Below, piece by piece: positions 48,328 to 59,088 of a DNA stretch of 64,000 nt. The notes under the pieces are model-generated. The model was given only the letters and a program-made list of their open reading frames with translations. It made no database searches and had not been told where the DNA came from. The stretch comes from JALOKP01 sp963800865 (GTDB lineage: Bacteria > Acidobacteriota > Polarisedimenticolia > J045): assembly GCA_963800865.1 (NCBI GenBank), contig CAWDCL010000004.1, positions 248,001 through 312,000 of the forward strand. Direction: 5' to 3'. Numbering within the stretch: the first letter of the stretch is position 1; each line of letters opens with the position of its first letter. The position numbers and the translations under genes are program-made.

Positions 48328-51300
48328 ATGAAGACGACATTCGACTGGAAGCGCGCGCTCGGGATCATCGCCGGGCTGGCGCTCTTCTGCGGCCTCGGTA
48401 CGGCGTTCGCGGCGACGATCAACGTCGGGACGGACGGGGACGGCACGAACTGCACGACGATCACGGCCAGCCGACATGGACGGCCGACAACGAGTACATC
48501 CTCAAGGAAGGTGATCTACGTCACCAACGGCGCGACCCTGACGATCGAGCCGGGGACGGTGATCCGCGGCGAGCCGGCAATCGACCCCGGCGCGGCGACC
48601 CGGGAACGCTGGTCATCACCCGCGGCTCGAAGATCCGCGCCGTCGGGACCGCGGCCAGGCCGATCGTCTTCACCGACCTCGACGACGACAACATCGGCTC
48701 GAATCCGGGGACCAACCCCTACAACAACCTCGCCAACGCCGAGTTCATGTCCGGCAACTGGGGCGGGCTGATCCTGCTCGGGCGCGGCTACGTCGCGAAC
48801 AACACGGCGGCCGGCCCGGACCCGACGCGCGAGGTCCAGATCGAGGGGCTGACCGCGGCCGGCGGCCTCGGGCTCTACGGCAACTGCGCCGCGGCCTACC
48901 CGAGCCCCTACGGCAAGGTCTGCGACGACGACGACAGCGGCTCGCTGTCCTACGTCTCGGTCCGCTACGGCGGCTTCAACCTGTCGGCCAACAACGAGAT
49001 CAACGGGATCACGCTGGGCGCCGTCGGGCGCGCGACCGACCTCGACTACCTCGAGGTCTACCAGACCCATGGACGACCTGATCGAGATCTTCGGCGGCGC
49101 GCCGAACGTCAAGCACTTCATCGGCGCCAACGGCGGCGACGACGGGGTGGACTTCGACGAGGGGTACCGCGGGAAGTTCCAGTTCGGGTTCGTCGTGCAG
49201 GGCCTGGCCCGGGACGACAACGCCTACAAGTCGGACAAGGGGGCGGAGCAGGACGGCGGCAACGCGCCGGACCAGCTCGCAGCCCTTCGCGATCCCGACG
49301 CTCTACAACATGACCTACATCGGTCTGGGCTCGAAGCGACCTACACCGCCAAGCTGACGAACACCGCGCTGCACTGGCGGGACAACGGCGGCGGCCGCTA
49401 CTACAACAGCTTCTTCGGCGACTTCGGCGGCGCGACGATGTGCATCGAGGGCGGGTACGCTGCCGAGCGGAACGCCGACGTCGGCCAACACCAGCGGCCA
49501 GCGGGCGAGCACGGCGTACAACTCCGCGGCGCCGGCGCCGATCTCGGGCGGCTGGGGCACCTGGTACTTCGATCCGGCGTCGGACAACCAGCTGGAGCTG
49601 AAGAACAACACCTTCTGGTGCTTCGGGAACGGCAGCACGATCCCGAACGGGACGGCGGACCAGGGCGCGACCTACGGCTGCGACGCGGCCAAGGCCTACT
49701 ACGACCCGGGCGTCTTCACGAACGCGGCGCTGCAGAACCAGTACCTCGACTGCAACGCGGCACTGCCCATCCGCCAGCTGACCCGCGGCATCGCGGCGTC
49801 CGACAAGCCGGACCCGGTCAGCGCCATCGACCCGCGGCCGGCCGCGGGGAGCCCGCTGCTCACGACCGATCGCCTGCCGCCGAACGACGGCTTCTTCGAG
49901 CAGGTCTCCTACCGCGGCGCCTTCGGCCCGAACGAGAACTGGGCGGACGGCTGGTCCACGCTGTCACGCCTCGGCTACTTCCCGGCGCCGCCGGCCAAGG
50001 GCACCGTCAACGTCGGAACGGACGTGGACGGCACGAACTACACGACATCACGACCAGCCAGACCTGGACCGCGAACAACGAGTACATCCTGAAGGAAGTC
50101 GATCTACGTCACCAGCGGCGCGACCCTGACGATCGAGCCGGGGACGGTGATCCGCGGCGAGCCGGCCACCTCGACCACCGGCCGGCGACCCGGGCACGCT
50201 GGTCATCACGCGCGGCGCCAAGCTCCGCGCGCTCGGGACGCCGGCCAAGCCGATCGTCTTCACCGACCTCGACGACGACAACGTCGGCTGCAACCCGGGG
50301 ACCGCTCCGTACGACAACCTCGCCAACGCCGAGTTCATGTCCGGCAACTGGGGCGGGCTGATCCTGCTCGGGCGCGGCTACGTCTCGAACAACACGGCGG
50401 CCGGCCCGGACGCGGCGCGCGAGGTCCAGATCGAGGGGCTGACCGCGGCCGGCGGCCTCGGGCTCTACGGCAACTGCGCCGCGGCCTACCCGAGCCCCTA
50501 CGGCAAGGTCTGCGACGACGACGACAGCGGCTCGCTGTCCTACGTCTCGGTCCGCTACGGCGGCTTCAACCTGAACGGCCAACAACGAGATCAACGGGAT
50601 CACGCTGGGAGCCGTCGGGCGCTCGACCGACCTCGACCACCTCGAGGTCTTCCAGACCCACGGACGACCTGATCGAGATCTTCGGCGGCGCCCCCGAGGT
50701 CAAGTACTTCGTCGGCGCCGATGACGGCGACGACGGGGTGGACTTCGACGAGGGCTACCGCGGGAAGTTCCAGTTCGGGTTCGTCGTGCAGGGCCTGGCC
50801 CGGGACGACAACGCCTACAAGTCGGACAAGGGGGCGGAGCAGGACGGCGGCAACAGCGCCGGACCAGCTCGCAGCCCTTCGCGATCCCGACGCTCTACAA
50901 CATGACCTACATCGGGCTGGGCTCGAAGCCGACCTACACCGCCAAGCTGACCAACACCGCGCTGCACTGGCGGGACAACGGCGGCGGCCGCTACTACAAC
51001 AGCTTCTTCGGCGACTTCGGCGGCGCGACGATGTGCATCGAGGGCGGGTCGCTGCCGAGCGGAACGCCGACGTCGGCCAACACCAGCGGCCAGCGGGCGA
51101 GCACGGCGTACAACTCCGCCGGCGCCGGCGCCGATCGCGGGCGGCTGGGGCACCTGGTACTTCGACCCGGCGTCGGACAACCAGCTGGAGCTGAAGAACA
51201 ACACCTTCTGGTGCTTCGGGAACGGCAGCACGATCCCGAACGGGACGGCGGACCAGGGCGCGACCTACGGCTGCGACGCGGCCAAGGCCTACTACGACCC

Positions 51301-51914
51301 GGGCGTCTTCACGAACGCGGCGCTGCAGAACCAGTACCTCGACTGCAACGCGCCGCTGCCGATCAACGTCCTGACGCGCACCGCGGCGGCCACGACCGAC
51401 AAGCCGGACCCGGTCTCGAAGATCGACCCGCGGCCCAAGAGCGGCAGCGCGATCGCCTCGAGCGCCCGCGACTCGTCCGCCGGCGGCTCGTTCTTCAGCC
51501 CGGCGACCTACCAGGGCGCCTTCTCGCCCGGCAACAACTGGGCGTCCGGCTGGTCCACGCTGGCGCGGCTCGGCTACTTCCCGACCTGCGGCTCCGACGA
51601 ACGTCGCGCCGCAGGAGGTGAACGGCCTGCTCTTCCCGACCCCCCTGGTCGCCGTCTGGTCGCCGCTCGAGGGCGAGGCCCTCGACCTCTCGATCAGCGG
51701 CTACGACCTGGTGCGCGCCAACGGCGCCACGGCCTTCAACAGCGGCACCTGCCTCGTGAAGAACGAGCCCAGCACCAGCGCCGTCCTCAGCACCGAGAGG
51801 CCGTCGGCCGGAAGCGCCTTCTTCTACCTCGTCCGCGCGCGGAACGCGTGCGGCGTCGGCACGCTCGGCTTCGGCACGGCCGGCGTGGAGCGCACGGGCA
51901 CGAGCTGCCCGTAG
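48328..51914 (+). CDS. Surface beta-helix protein with two 1.59-kb tandem repeats and Cys-Pro end; many frameshifts
   Basis: ATG 48328 follows GAGGAGGAG and starts a signal peptide (LGIIAGLALFCGLGTAFAA). Each repeat then encodes about 530 residues: INVGTDGDGTN, YILKEVIYVTNGATLTIEPG, GTLVITRGSKIRAVGTAA, PIVFTDLDDDN, GNWGGLILLGRGYV, CDDDDSGSLSYVSVRYGG, DDLIEIFGGAPNVKHFIGA, DGVDFDEGYRGKFQFGFVVQ and LHWRDNGGGRYYNSFFGDFG. This is the right-handed beta-helix, lipoprotein-like family often found beside Oar-type TonB receptors. The end is a Cys-Pro module (YDLVRANG, GTCLVKNE, FFYLVRARNACG, TSCP). About thirteen single-base shifts interrupt the frame, several at equivalent places in both repeats. A role as surface ligand-binder or substrate-capture partner of the TonB receptor is inference. 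Confidence 0.72.
48421..50008 (+). repeat. Tandem direct repeat, copy 1
   Basis: This unit starts at AACGTCGGGACGGACGG and is followed directly by copy 2; the offset between copies is 1588-1590 bp depending on local indels. Long stretches are identical between copies, for example around 48741-48800 and 50331-50390. Confidence 0.85.
50009..51600 (+). repeat. Tandem direct repeat, copy 2
   Basis: This copy starts at AACGTCGGAACGGACG. It differs from copy 1 by scattered substitutions and several one-base indels, and its last part (51360-51600) is more diverged. The right edge is approximate. Confidence 0.8.
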
Positions 51915-52004
51915 CGGATCCATCGAACGACGGGCCGCCGGGATCTGCCCCCGGCGGCCCGCTGCATTCGCTCGTCGAACACGCCCAGCGGAGGAATTCG
52001 ACCC

Positions 52005-53200
52005 ATGAAGACAGCCGGCACCCACGCGGGGAGCGCCCTCCTCGCGCTCCTGATCTGTGCCCCGGGGCGGGCTGGCGCCCCGGCCTCGACTTCGGCGCCG
52101 TCCTCGGCGGCGGCCGCCGGGTTCGAGTGCGCGTTCCGCTTCGCGTCGCGCCTCGACGTCGATCCGAAGGATAAGTCCGCGGCCCAGGAAGCGGTCGTGC
52201 TCGAGTACGGCGCCTACGTCTCGCCCGACGAGGCGCTCAAGCGCGCGGACCAGGTCGAGGGCTGGCGCCGCGGGGTGGTCTACGCCGAGACGGCGATCCT
52301 GCTGGCCCGCGCCGGGCGCGCCGACGAGGCCCGCGCCGAGCTGGCCAAGGCGGAGGCCTTCCGCCAGACGGTGACCGGCTGGCAGAACCCGCGGATCGCG
52401 TCGCACATCGGCCTGGGCTACGCGGTGCTCGGCGACGCCGCCGCCGCGGGCCGGATGAGCGCGGTGCTCTCGCCGATGGACCGGCAGTACCTGGGCCGCC
52501 CGGCCGAGATCGAGGCGGCGTCGCTCGCCAACGCGGGCGATTTCGCCGGAGCGATGGCCCTGCTCGGCGCGCTGGCGACGGGGAACGACGACGACATCGC
52601 CTGGTCGAGGACCTCCGGCTACATCGAGGTCGCGAAGGCGAAGCAAGCTCACGCCCGGGCAGCGGACCAAGGCACTGGCCGCGGCCCAGGCCTCGGCCGC
52701 CGCGATCCCGGGCTGGCGCCAGGCCGAGGCGCTGCAGCTGGTGGCCAGGGAGTACGTCGCGGAAGGCCGGGCGGCCGAGGCCCGGCCGGTGCTGGAGTCC
52801 GCCGAGCGGATCCTGGCCGCGCAGTCCAGCGAGGCCCTGCCCGTCAAGGGGCCGATGCTGGCCGAGCTGGCCCGCGGCTGGGCGCGTGCGGGGGAGCCGG
52901 CGCGGGCCAGGAAGCTGCTGGCCGAGGGCGAGAAGGCCGCCGCCGGCGCGCTGGTCATCGAGCAGCCGGGCGATCGACGCCGACCTGGCCTCCGGCTACT
53001 GGGTCGCCGGGGACGAGGCCAACGCGAAGCGCCTCTACGGCCGCGCGCTCACGCGGGCCGAGGCGCTCGAGAACGCACGGCCGCGCGCCCTGGCGGTGGT
53101 CGAGATCTGCCGCTCGATGGGGCGCGAGCAGGTGCCGGCCTCTCCGGAGACGCGGGCGCGGCTCGACGCGCTCTACGCCGGGCTGCGGGACCCGTGGTGA
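52005..53200 (+). CDS. Secreted helical-repeat (TPR-like) protein, two frameshifts
   Basis: ATG 52005, preceded by GGAGGAA, starts a signal peptide (LLALLICAPGRAGA) and about 380 further residues of Ala-rich paired helices (GVVYAETAILLARAGRADEA, IGLGYAVLGDAAAAGRMSA, PMLAELARGWARAGEPARA, GYWVAGDEANAKRLYGRALT), a TPR/SEL1-like solenoid. Breaks near 52640 and 52972 (extra base before GATCGAC) shift the frame. It lies between the surface beta-helix gene and the TonB receptor gene; its stop overlaps the receptor start by GTGA, so it is translated with the receptor and probably acts with it in the periplasm. No specific function is recognised. Confidence 0.68.
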
Positions 53201-56200
53201 TCCACTCTGCACACCGCCGGCGCAGCCGCGCGCCGCAGTTCGTGCTCCTGCTGTTCGCCCTGTTCTTCGCTGCCGCCGGCGCGGCAGCGGGGCAGGGCGC
53301 GGAGCTCACCTCCGGCACGATCCGCGGCACGGTGTACGACAAGGACTTCGGCGTTCCGCTGCCGGGAGCCCGCGTGACGATCGTCGAGCTGGGCCTCGCC
53401 GTGCTGACGACGAAGGACGGCGTGTTCACATCGACCGCGTCCCGGCCGGGGGCTACACGCTGTCGTTCTCCAAGGAGGGGTTCGAGCGCGAGCTCGAGAA
53501 CGGCGTGACCGTCACCGCGGGGCGCGTCACCGATCTGCGCGTCGAGCTGGCGACGGAGATCGTCGAGCTCGACGAGCTGGTCGTCAGCGGCGGCGACTTT
53601 CTCGACAACCCGGAGATGCAGCTGCTGGAGATCCGCGCCGCCGCGGTGACGGTCCAGGACTCGGTCTCGGCCGACATGATCAAGCAGGCGGGGGCCAGCG
53701 ACGTCGGGGACGCGCTGAAGCTGGTCGTCGGGCGCCTCGGTCGTGGACGGAAAGTACGCGACCGTGCGCGGGCTCTCCGACCGCTACACCGGGGTGACGC
53801 TGAACGGCGTCCGCGTCCCGAGCGCGGACCCGCGCCGCCGCGCGGTCCAGGTCGACCTCTTCCCGACCGGGACGATCGACAGCGTCGTCGTCACCAAGAC
53901 CTTCATGCCGGACCTCCAGGGCGACTTCACCGGCGGCGGGATCGACATCAGGACCAAGGACGTCCCCGAGGGGGCGACGGCCTCGTTCTCGACCAGCCTC
54001 GAGTACAACTCGCTGGCCACCGGCAACCCGGACTTCCTGACCTACGAGGGCGGCGGCGTGCCGTTCAGCGGCTTCGCCGGCAGCGCGCGCGCGCTCCCCG
54101 GCGGCATCAGGACCAAGGCGCCCCCGGTGCCGCCCGCCCGTCTCAACCCGACGCCCGAGCAGCAGGCGGCCGCCGACTACTACGACCAGCTCACGCGGTC
54201 GTTCGTGCCGGTGATGGGCGTCGATCAGGGCGAGGTGGGCCCGAACTACGGCTTCTCGTTCCAGGGCGGAGACACCGTCGGGATCGGCGGCGAGGACAAG
54301 CTGGGACTGCTCGGCGCGGTCACCTACACGCGGAAGAACTACTTCTACCAGGACGGGAAGGTCAACTCGGGCGGGGTCAACGAGGAGGGCGACAGCATCC
54401 AGCTCGCCCGGCAGTGGAACGACAACCGGGGCACCCAGGAAGTCCTGATCGGCGCGCTCGGCAGCCTCGCCTGGATCCCGAACGACCGCCATTCCTACTC
54501 GCTGCGCCTGGCCGGGAACCAGGGGGCCGTCGACGACGCCCGCTTCCAGTACCAGTACCGCGGCCCGATCGTCGAGCAGAACCAGAGCCTGACCTACACG
54601 CAGCGGAGCGTGCTCTCGGTCCAGGTCGCCGGCGCCGACGACTTCCCCGAGCTGTTCGGCAAGCCGGGTGACGCGATCATCCCCGGCCTGAAGCTGGACT
54701 GGGTCGGGTCCTGGAACGTCACCCGGCAGGACGAGCCGGACGTCCGGTTCTTCCGCGACATCTTCGATCCGTCGACCGGCTTCGGTTCGTTCCCCGCGAA
54801 CAGCAGCGAGGCGCAGAACACCCGCCGCATCTTCCGTTCCATCAACGAGACGAACATCCAGGGCTCGGTGAACGCCGTCCTCCCGTTCACCAGCGCGGGC
54901 CAGGACGGGAACATCAAGCTGGGTCTCTACGGCGAGGACACGGACCGGGCCTACACGCAGGATTCGTTCACCTTCACCTTCCCGCGCCAGGTCGGCACCG
55001 GTCCGGCGGTGCTCGAGAACCGGTCCTACACCTCGTTCCGCCAGGAGTACCCCGGGCAGATCTGGACCGACGTCTTCATGGAATCGAAGCGGATCGGGCT
55101 GGCGAAGAACCGCTGCGCGATCTCCGATCCGCCGTGCGCCCCCTCGCCGAACCAGCTGCTCTGGACGCTCACCCAGCTGGGGAGCGATGTCGACTACGAC
55201 GGCAGCCAGCACATCACCGCGGCCTACGCGATGGCGACCGTTCCGCTGGCCCGGAGCCTCAAGCTGATCGGCGGGGCGCGACAGGAGCGGACGTTCATCG
55301 AGGTCATCCCGTTCAACCCGATCCAGGGAACGGTCGAGGTGATCGAGATCCAGCCGAGCGGGGCGCGGGCCCTCGTGCTGGTGGCGGACGACCAGGCCAT
55401 CGCCGAGATCGACAGCAAGCAACTGCTCCCGGCGCTGGCAATGGTCTACGAGCCGGCGCCGAAGATGAACATCCGCGCCTCGTACGGCGAGACGATCGCG
55501 CGGCCGACCTTCCGCGAGCTGGCCCCGATCGCGACCGAGGAGTTCATCTCGGGCGACGAGTTCATCGGGAACCCGGAACTCCAGCTCTCGTCGATCAGGA
55601 ACTACGACCTGCGCTGGGAGTGGTTCCCGCGGCCGGGGGACGTGCTCGCGGCCAGCGTGTTCTACAAGTCGCTGACCCTGCCGATCGAGTACATCAGCTT
55701 CGGCGTCGCCAACCGGGCGTTCGTCCAGCCGGTCAACTACCCCGCCGGATCGGTCAAGGGGATCGAGGTCGAGGGGCGGGTCGCGATGGCCGGCCTGTGG
55801 GACGCGCTGTCGGGCTTCGCGTTCGGGCTGAACGCGAGCTGGCTCAACTCCTCGGTCGACGTGCCGCTGTCGGAGCAGGAATCGCTCGAGCCGCTGGGGC
55901 TGGCGCAGGCGACCCGGCCGCTCCAGGGGCAGCCGGCGTACCTCGTGAACGTCAACGCGACCTACGACAACCCGGACTCGGGGACGACGGTCGGCATCTT
56001 CTTCAATCGCATCGGGCGGACGCTGCTGACCGGAGCCGCCCGCGGGGTCGAGGACGGGATTCCCGACGTCTACGAGGAGCCCTTCAGCAGCCTCGACGTG
56101 ACCTTCAGCCAGGAGTTCGGCGAGGGGGCGTCGTTCGGGCTCAAGGCGGGAAACCTGCTGGCTCCCGACCGCCTGGCGCTCTACGAGACGCCGGGAGGCA

Positions 56201-56268
56201 TCACCGCGGTCAAGGCGGAGCGGCCGACGGCGCGCACCTACAGCGCCTCGCTGGGGTACACGTGGTGA
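53197..56268 (+). CDS. TonB-dependent outer-membrane receptor (Oar/CarboxypepD_reg type), two early frameshifts
   Basis: GTG 53197 overlaps the previous stop. After the signal peptide (FVLLLFALFFAAAGAAAG) comes a carboxypeptidase regulatory-like domain (GTIRGTVYDKDFGVPLPGAR, GGYTLSFSKEGFE). The plug follows (ISADMIKQAGASDVGDALK pattern, YATVRGLSDRYTGVTLNGVR, FPTGTIDSVVVTKTFMPD), then an about 700-residue beta-barrel with the usual IARPTFRELAPIA and NPELQLSSIRNYDLRWEWFP elements, ending in an aromatic residue (YTW). Breaks near 53433 (one C lost) and 53735 (one G gained) interrupt the first 180 residues. It should import a large ligand using energy from the TonB complex encoded next. The ligand is unknown; the GTCAC boxes suggest possible starvation control. 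Confidence 0.87.
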
Positions 56269-56303
56269 TGGAGAGGAGCCTCGTGCGCGGTCGTGACGGA
56301 ATC

Positions 56304-56319
56304 GTCACATCGCTGTCGA
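56304..56319 (+). promoter_or_regulatory. Second, weaker GTCAC-type direct repeat
   Basis: CGTCACATCG and CTGTCGAATG are spaced 11 bp (GTCAC at 56304, GTCGA at 56315), about 107-122 bp before the DUF3450 start. The sequence just before, GTGACG-gaat-CGTCAC (56294-56309), is a perfect inverted repeat and nearly the same as GTCACGGAATCGTCAC at 48167-48182. Confidence 0.45.
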
Positions 56320-56425
56320 ATGGGCGCCACAGGGCTCCCGATACTGTTGATCGCCGTGCGTCTGCCCAGCGCCCCGCGCTGTCGCACGGCCGAAGCAACC
56401 CGAAGACCATCGAGAGGACCCGACC

Positions 56426-57202
56426 GTGAACCGTCCACGCGCAGCCCTGCTCCTGGCAGCCGCCCTGCTGACGGGCTCGACCATCTCCGCGCAGCAGGCG
56501 CAGTCGACCTCGGACGGGATCGACCAGACGAAGTCGATCCTGGGGAAGTGGGTCGCCACGGAGGAGCTGATCTTCAAGGAGCGCAAGGCCTGGCAGCAGG
56601 AGCAGGAGATCCTGACTTCGCGCATCGAGCTGCTCGACAAGGAGATCGCGGCGCAGCAGGAGAAGCTGAACGAGTCCCGCCAGGCGCTGGGTGAGGCCCA
56701 GACCCGTCGCGCCGAGGTCGACAGCGGGAGGAGCCAGCTCACCGGTACCCAGGCGACCCTCGCCGAGCGCGTCACCGGGCTCGAAGGCAAGGTGCGCGCG
56801 CTCTACAGGGTGCTGCCGGCCGCCACGCGCGAGAAGGTCGACCCCCTCTACCGCCGCATCCCGGAGGACGCGGCCTCGACCAGGGTCTCGCTCGCCGAGC
56901 GCTACCAGAACGTCCTGGGAGTGCTGAACGAGATCAACCGGATCGGCAGCGAGATCACGCTGGCGACCGAGATCCGGCCGCTCTCCGACGGCAAGCCCTC
57001 CGAGGTCAAGACGGTCTACGTGGGCCTCGCACAGGCCTACTTCGTCAGCGCGAGCGGCGAAGCGGGGGTGGGCTACCCGGGGCCGGAAGGGTGGCAATGG
57101 ACGCCCGACAACGACCTGGCGCCGAAGATCGCGCAGGTGATCCAGATCCTCGAGAACAAGACGAAGCCGCAGTTCGTGTCGCTCCCGGCGACCATCCGGT
57201 GA
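56426..57202 (+). CDS. DUF3450 coiled-coil protein of the TonB cluster
   Basis: GTG 56426 starts a 258-residue exported protein (signal LLLAAALLTGSTISAQ) with a long coiled coil (about 45-125: KERKAWQQEQEILTSRIELL, KEIAAQQEKLNESRQALG). The C-terminal domain (KTVYVGLAQAYFVSASGEAG, WQWTPDNDLAPKIAQVIQIL) matches DUF3450 (PF11932). In Vibrio and Shewanella this protein is the first gene of TonB2-type clusters. It probably contacts the periplasmic extension of the TtpC-type ExbB. It starts a five-gene operon. Confidence 0.85.
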   Translation: MNRPRAALLLAAALLTGSTISAQQAQSTSDGIDQTKSILGKWVATEELIFKERKAWQQEQEILTSRIELLDKEIAAQQEKLNESRQALGEAQTRRAEVDSGRSQLTGTQATLAERVTGLEGKVRALYRVLPAATREKVDPLYRRIPEDAASTRVSLAERYQNVLGVLNEINRIGSEITLATEIRPLSDGKPSEVKTVYVGLAQAYFVSASGEAGVGYPGPEGWQWTPDNDLAPKIAQVIQILENKTKPQFVSLPATIR

Positions 57203-57213
57203 GGAGCGCAGCC

Positions 57214-58650
57214 GTGTTCATTCCACGAATCAAGACGATCCCGCTCCTGCTGCTCGCGCTGGCCGCGCCCGCGGCCTGGGCCCAGGCCCCGGGCAGCGAC
57301 GCGCTCGATCGTGCCGCGGCGAGCTCCCAGAAGGAGCTGGACGCCGCACTCGCCGAGTTGTCTCAGCTGCGCGAGCTGATCGCGGCGGAGAAGATCCCGC
57401 TGGCGAAGGAACTCGAGGCGCGCGAGCAGAAGCTCGTCCAGCTCCGCCGGGCGAACGATGACACCCTGCGCAGCGTCGACACCGGCAGCCTCGATGCGCA
57501 GAAGTCACAGACCGAGCTGAAGCTGCGCCAGGACGAGATCGGCTACGTCTCGAACCTCCTCGACGAGTACGCGACCAATTTCGGGACGCGCCTGTCGGTC
57601 GGAGAAGCGGACCTCTACGCGCCGTTCATCGCAGCCGCGAAGGACGCGCCGGGTGACAAGGACCTGACGGCCGATCAGCGATTCGAGCGGCAGCTCACGC
57701 TCGTCGATCGATCGGTGAAGCGGCTCGAGGAGAGCATCGGCGGCACCCGCTTCCCGGGCAGCGCGGTCGATCCGAAGGGAGAACTGGTCGACGGGACCTT
57801 CGCCCTGCTCGGGCCGGTCGCCCTGTTCGCGTCGCGCGACGGGAAGGATGCCGGGCTGGCGCTGGCCCAGGCCGGCACGACGCACCCCGCCGTCCGGCCG
57901 CTCGAGGCCTCCTTCGTCCCCTCGATCCGGGCCCTCGTCGATACCGGGAAAGGCGTCTTCCCGTTCGATCCCTCCCGGGGCGGCGCGCTCAAGGAGATGG
58001 TCGAGAAGTGGAGCCTGATCGAGATCTTCAGGAAGGGCGGGCCGATCATGTGGCCGCTCCTGCTGGTCTCGATTCTCGCACTGGCGGTGGTGCTGGAGCG
58101 CGTTTTCTTCATCATCAGCGAGACCAGCAAGCGTGACCTGCGTGCGGTGCAGAGCCTGATGAGTGCGGTCGCCGATCACGACATGGACCGCGCGATCGAG
58201 ATCGGCCGGAAATCCAGCTACTACGTCCCGCGGACCCTGGCCTACGCCCTCGAGCACCGTGAGAAGTCGCTGGGGAACGCCCTGGTCTACGCGCAGAGCA
58301 AGGAACTGAAGCGGTTCCGGCGGGGCATCGGCGTGCTCGACACCGCGATCACGATCGCGCCGCTGCTGGGCCTGCTCGGGACCGTCACGGGGATGATGCA
58401 CTCCTTCTCGCTGATCGGCGGCGAGCTGTCGTCCCCGGGCGCGATCACCGGCGGCATCGCCGAGGCGCTGATCGCGACGGCGTTCGGGCTGGTGATCGCG
58501 ATCACGTGCCTCGTTCCGTACAACTACCTCAACAACCGGATCGAGGAAGCCAGGCACGAGCTCGAGGCGTCGTCGGCGCAGCTCGAGCTCCTTGCACACC
58601 CGGAGCGCGGCGTCGTGGAAGCGGTCGCCCTGGCCGAGAGTGCGGCGTGA
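57214..58650 (+). CDS. TtpC-type MotA/TolQ/ExbB proton channel with periplasmic N-terminal extension
   Basis: GTG 57214, 7 bp after GAGGAG, encodes 478 residues. A signal peptide (LLLLALAAPAAWAQ) leads an about 250-residue periplasmic part with a coiled coil (SSQKELDAALAELSQLRELI) and a compact domain. The channel part (about 270-470) has spans IMWPLLLVSILALAVVLERV, DTAITIAPLLGLLGTVTGMM and ALIATAFGLVIAITCLVPYN, the MotA/TolQ/ExbB pattern. In the TonB2 system such a TtpC protein acts beside a short ExbB; here no separate short ExbB gene exists, so this one protein may do both jobs. It forms the proton channel with ExbD and drives TonB. Confidence 0.9.
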   Translation: MFIPRIKTIPLLLLALAAPAAWAQAPGSDALDRAAASSQKELDAALAELSQLRELIAAEKIPLAKELEAREQKLVQLRRANDDTLRSVDTGSLDAQKSQTELKLRQDEIGYVSNLLDEYATNFGTRLSVGEADLYAPFIAAAKDAPGDKDLTADQRFERQLTLVDRSVKRLEESIGGTRFPGSAVDPKGELVDGTFALLGPVALFASRDGKDAGLALAQAGTTHPAVRPLEASFVPSIRALVDTGKGVFPFDPSRGGALKEMVEKWSLIEIFRKGGPIMWPLLLVSILALAVVLERVFFIISETSKRDLRAVQSLMSAVADHDMDRAIEIGRKSSYYVPRTLAYALEHREKSLGNALVYAQSKELKRFRRGIGVLDTAITIAPLLGLLGTVTGMMHSFSLIGGELSSPGAITGGIAEALIATAFGLVIAITCLVPYNYLNNRIEEARHELEASSAQLELLAHPERGVVEAVALAESAA

Positions 58651-58658
58651 GGTGAGCG

Positions 58659-59084
58659 ATGGGAATCGGAGCGGGTGCACGGGGCGGCAGGAAGTCGGCG
58701 CGGATCGAGATCATCCCGCTGATCGACATCATCTTCTTCCTGCTGGCGACTTTCATCATGGTGTCGCTCTCGATGACGAAGAACCAGGGCGTGCAGGTGG
58801 CGCTTCCGTCCGCCAGCACGGCGCAGTCGATGGGTGACCAGCAGGAGATGGACCGGACCGCGACCCTCTCCGTGAACGGGAAGGGGGAGCTCTTCTTCAA
58901 CAAGGAGAAGGTCACGGCGGCGCAGCTCCCGTACAAGCTGCAGACCTACAAGGCCTCGACCAAGGACCCGCGGGTCGTCGTCAGCGCCGACGCGGGGGCG
59001 GACTTCAAGGCGGTGGTTGCGGTGCTCGACGAGGCGCGGCGCGCCGGGATCACCAAGGTCGGCATCTCCACCGACAAGAAGTAG
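58659..59084 (+). CDS. exbD: ExbD/TolR-family protein
   Basis: The 141-residue protein has one N-terminal membrane span with the essential Asp23 in IIPLIDIIFFLLATFIM, then a periplasmic domain (VNGKGELFFNKEKVTAAQLP, PRVVVSADAGADFKAVVAVL) ending ITKVGISTDKK. This is the proton-carrying partner of the ExbB-type channel. ATG 58659 is 8 bp after the ttpC-like stop with GAGGTGAG between. It is intact and typical in length. Confidence 0.92.
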   Translation: MGIGAGARGGRKSARIEIIPLIDIIFFLLATFIMVSLSMTKNQGVQVALPSASTAQSMGDQQEMDRTATLSVNGKGELFFNKEKVTAAQLPYKLQTYKASTKDPRVVVSADAGADFKAVVAVLDEARRAGITKVGISTDKK

Positions 59085-59088
59085 CCCC

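Noticed and set aside
48500..52975. Insertions placed before GATC (48504, 50098, 52972), as if methylation-linked
   Set aside because: Only three of about thirty breaks fit, and most GATC sites in the window show none, so the pattern is not supported.
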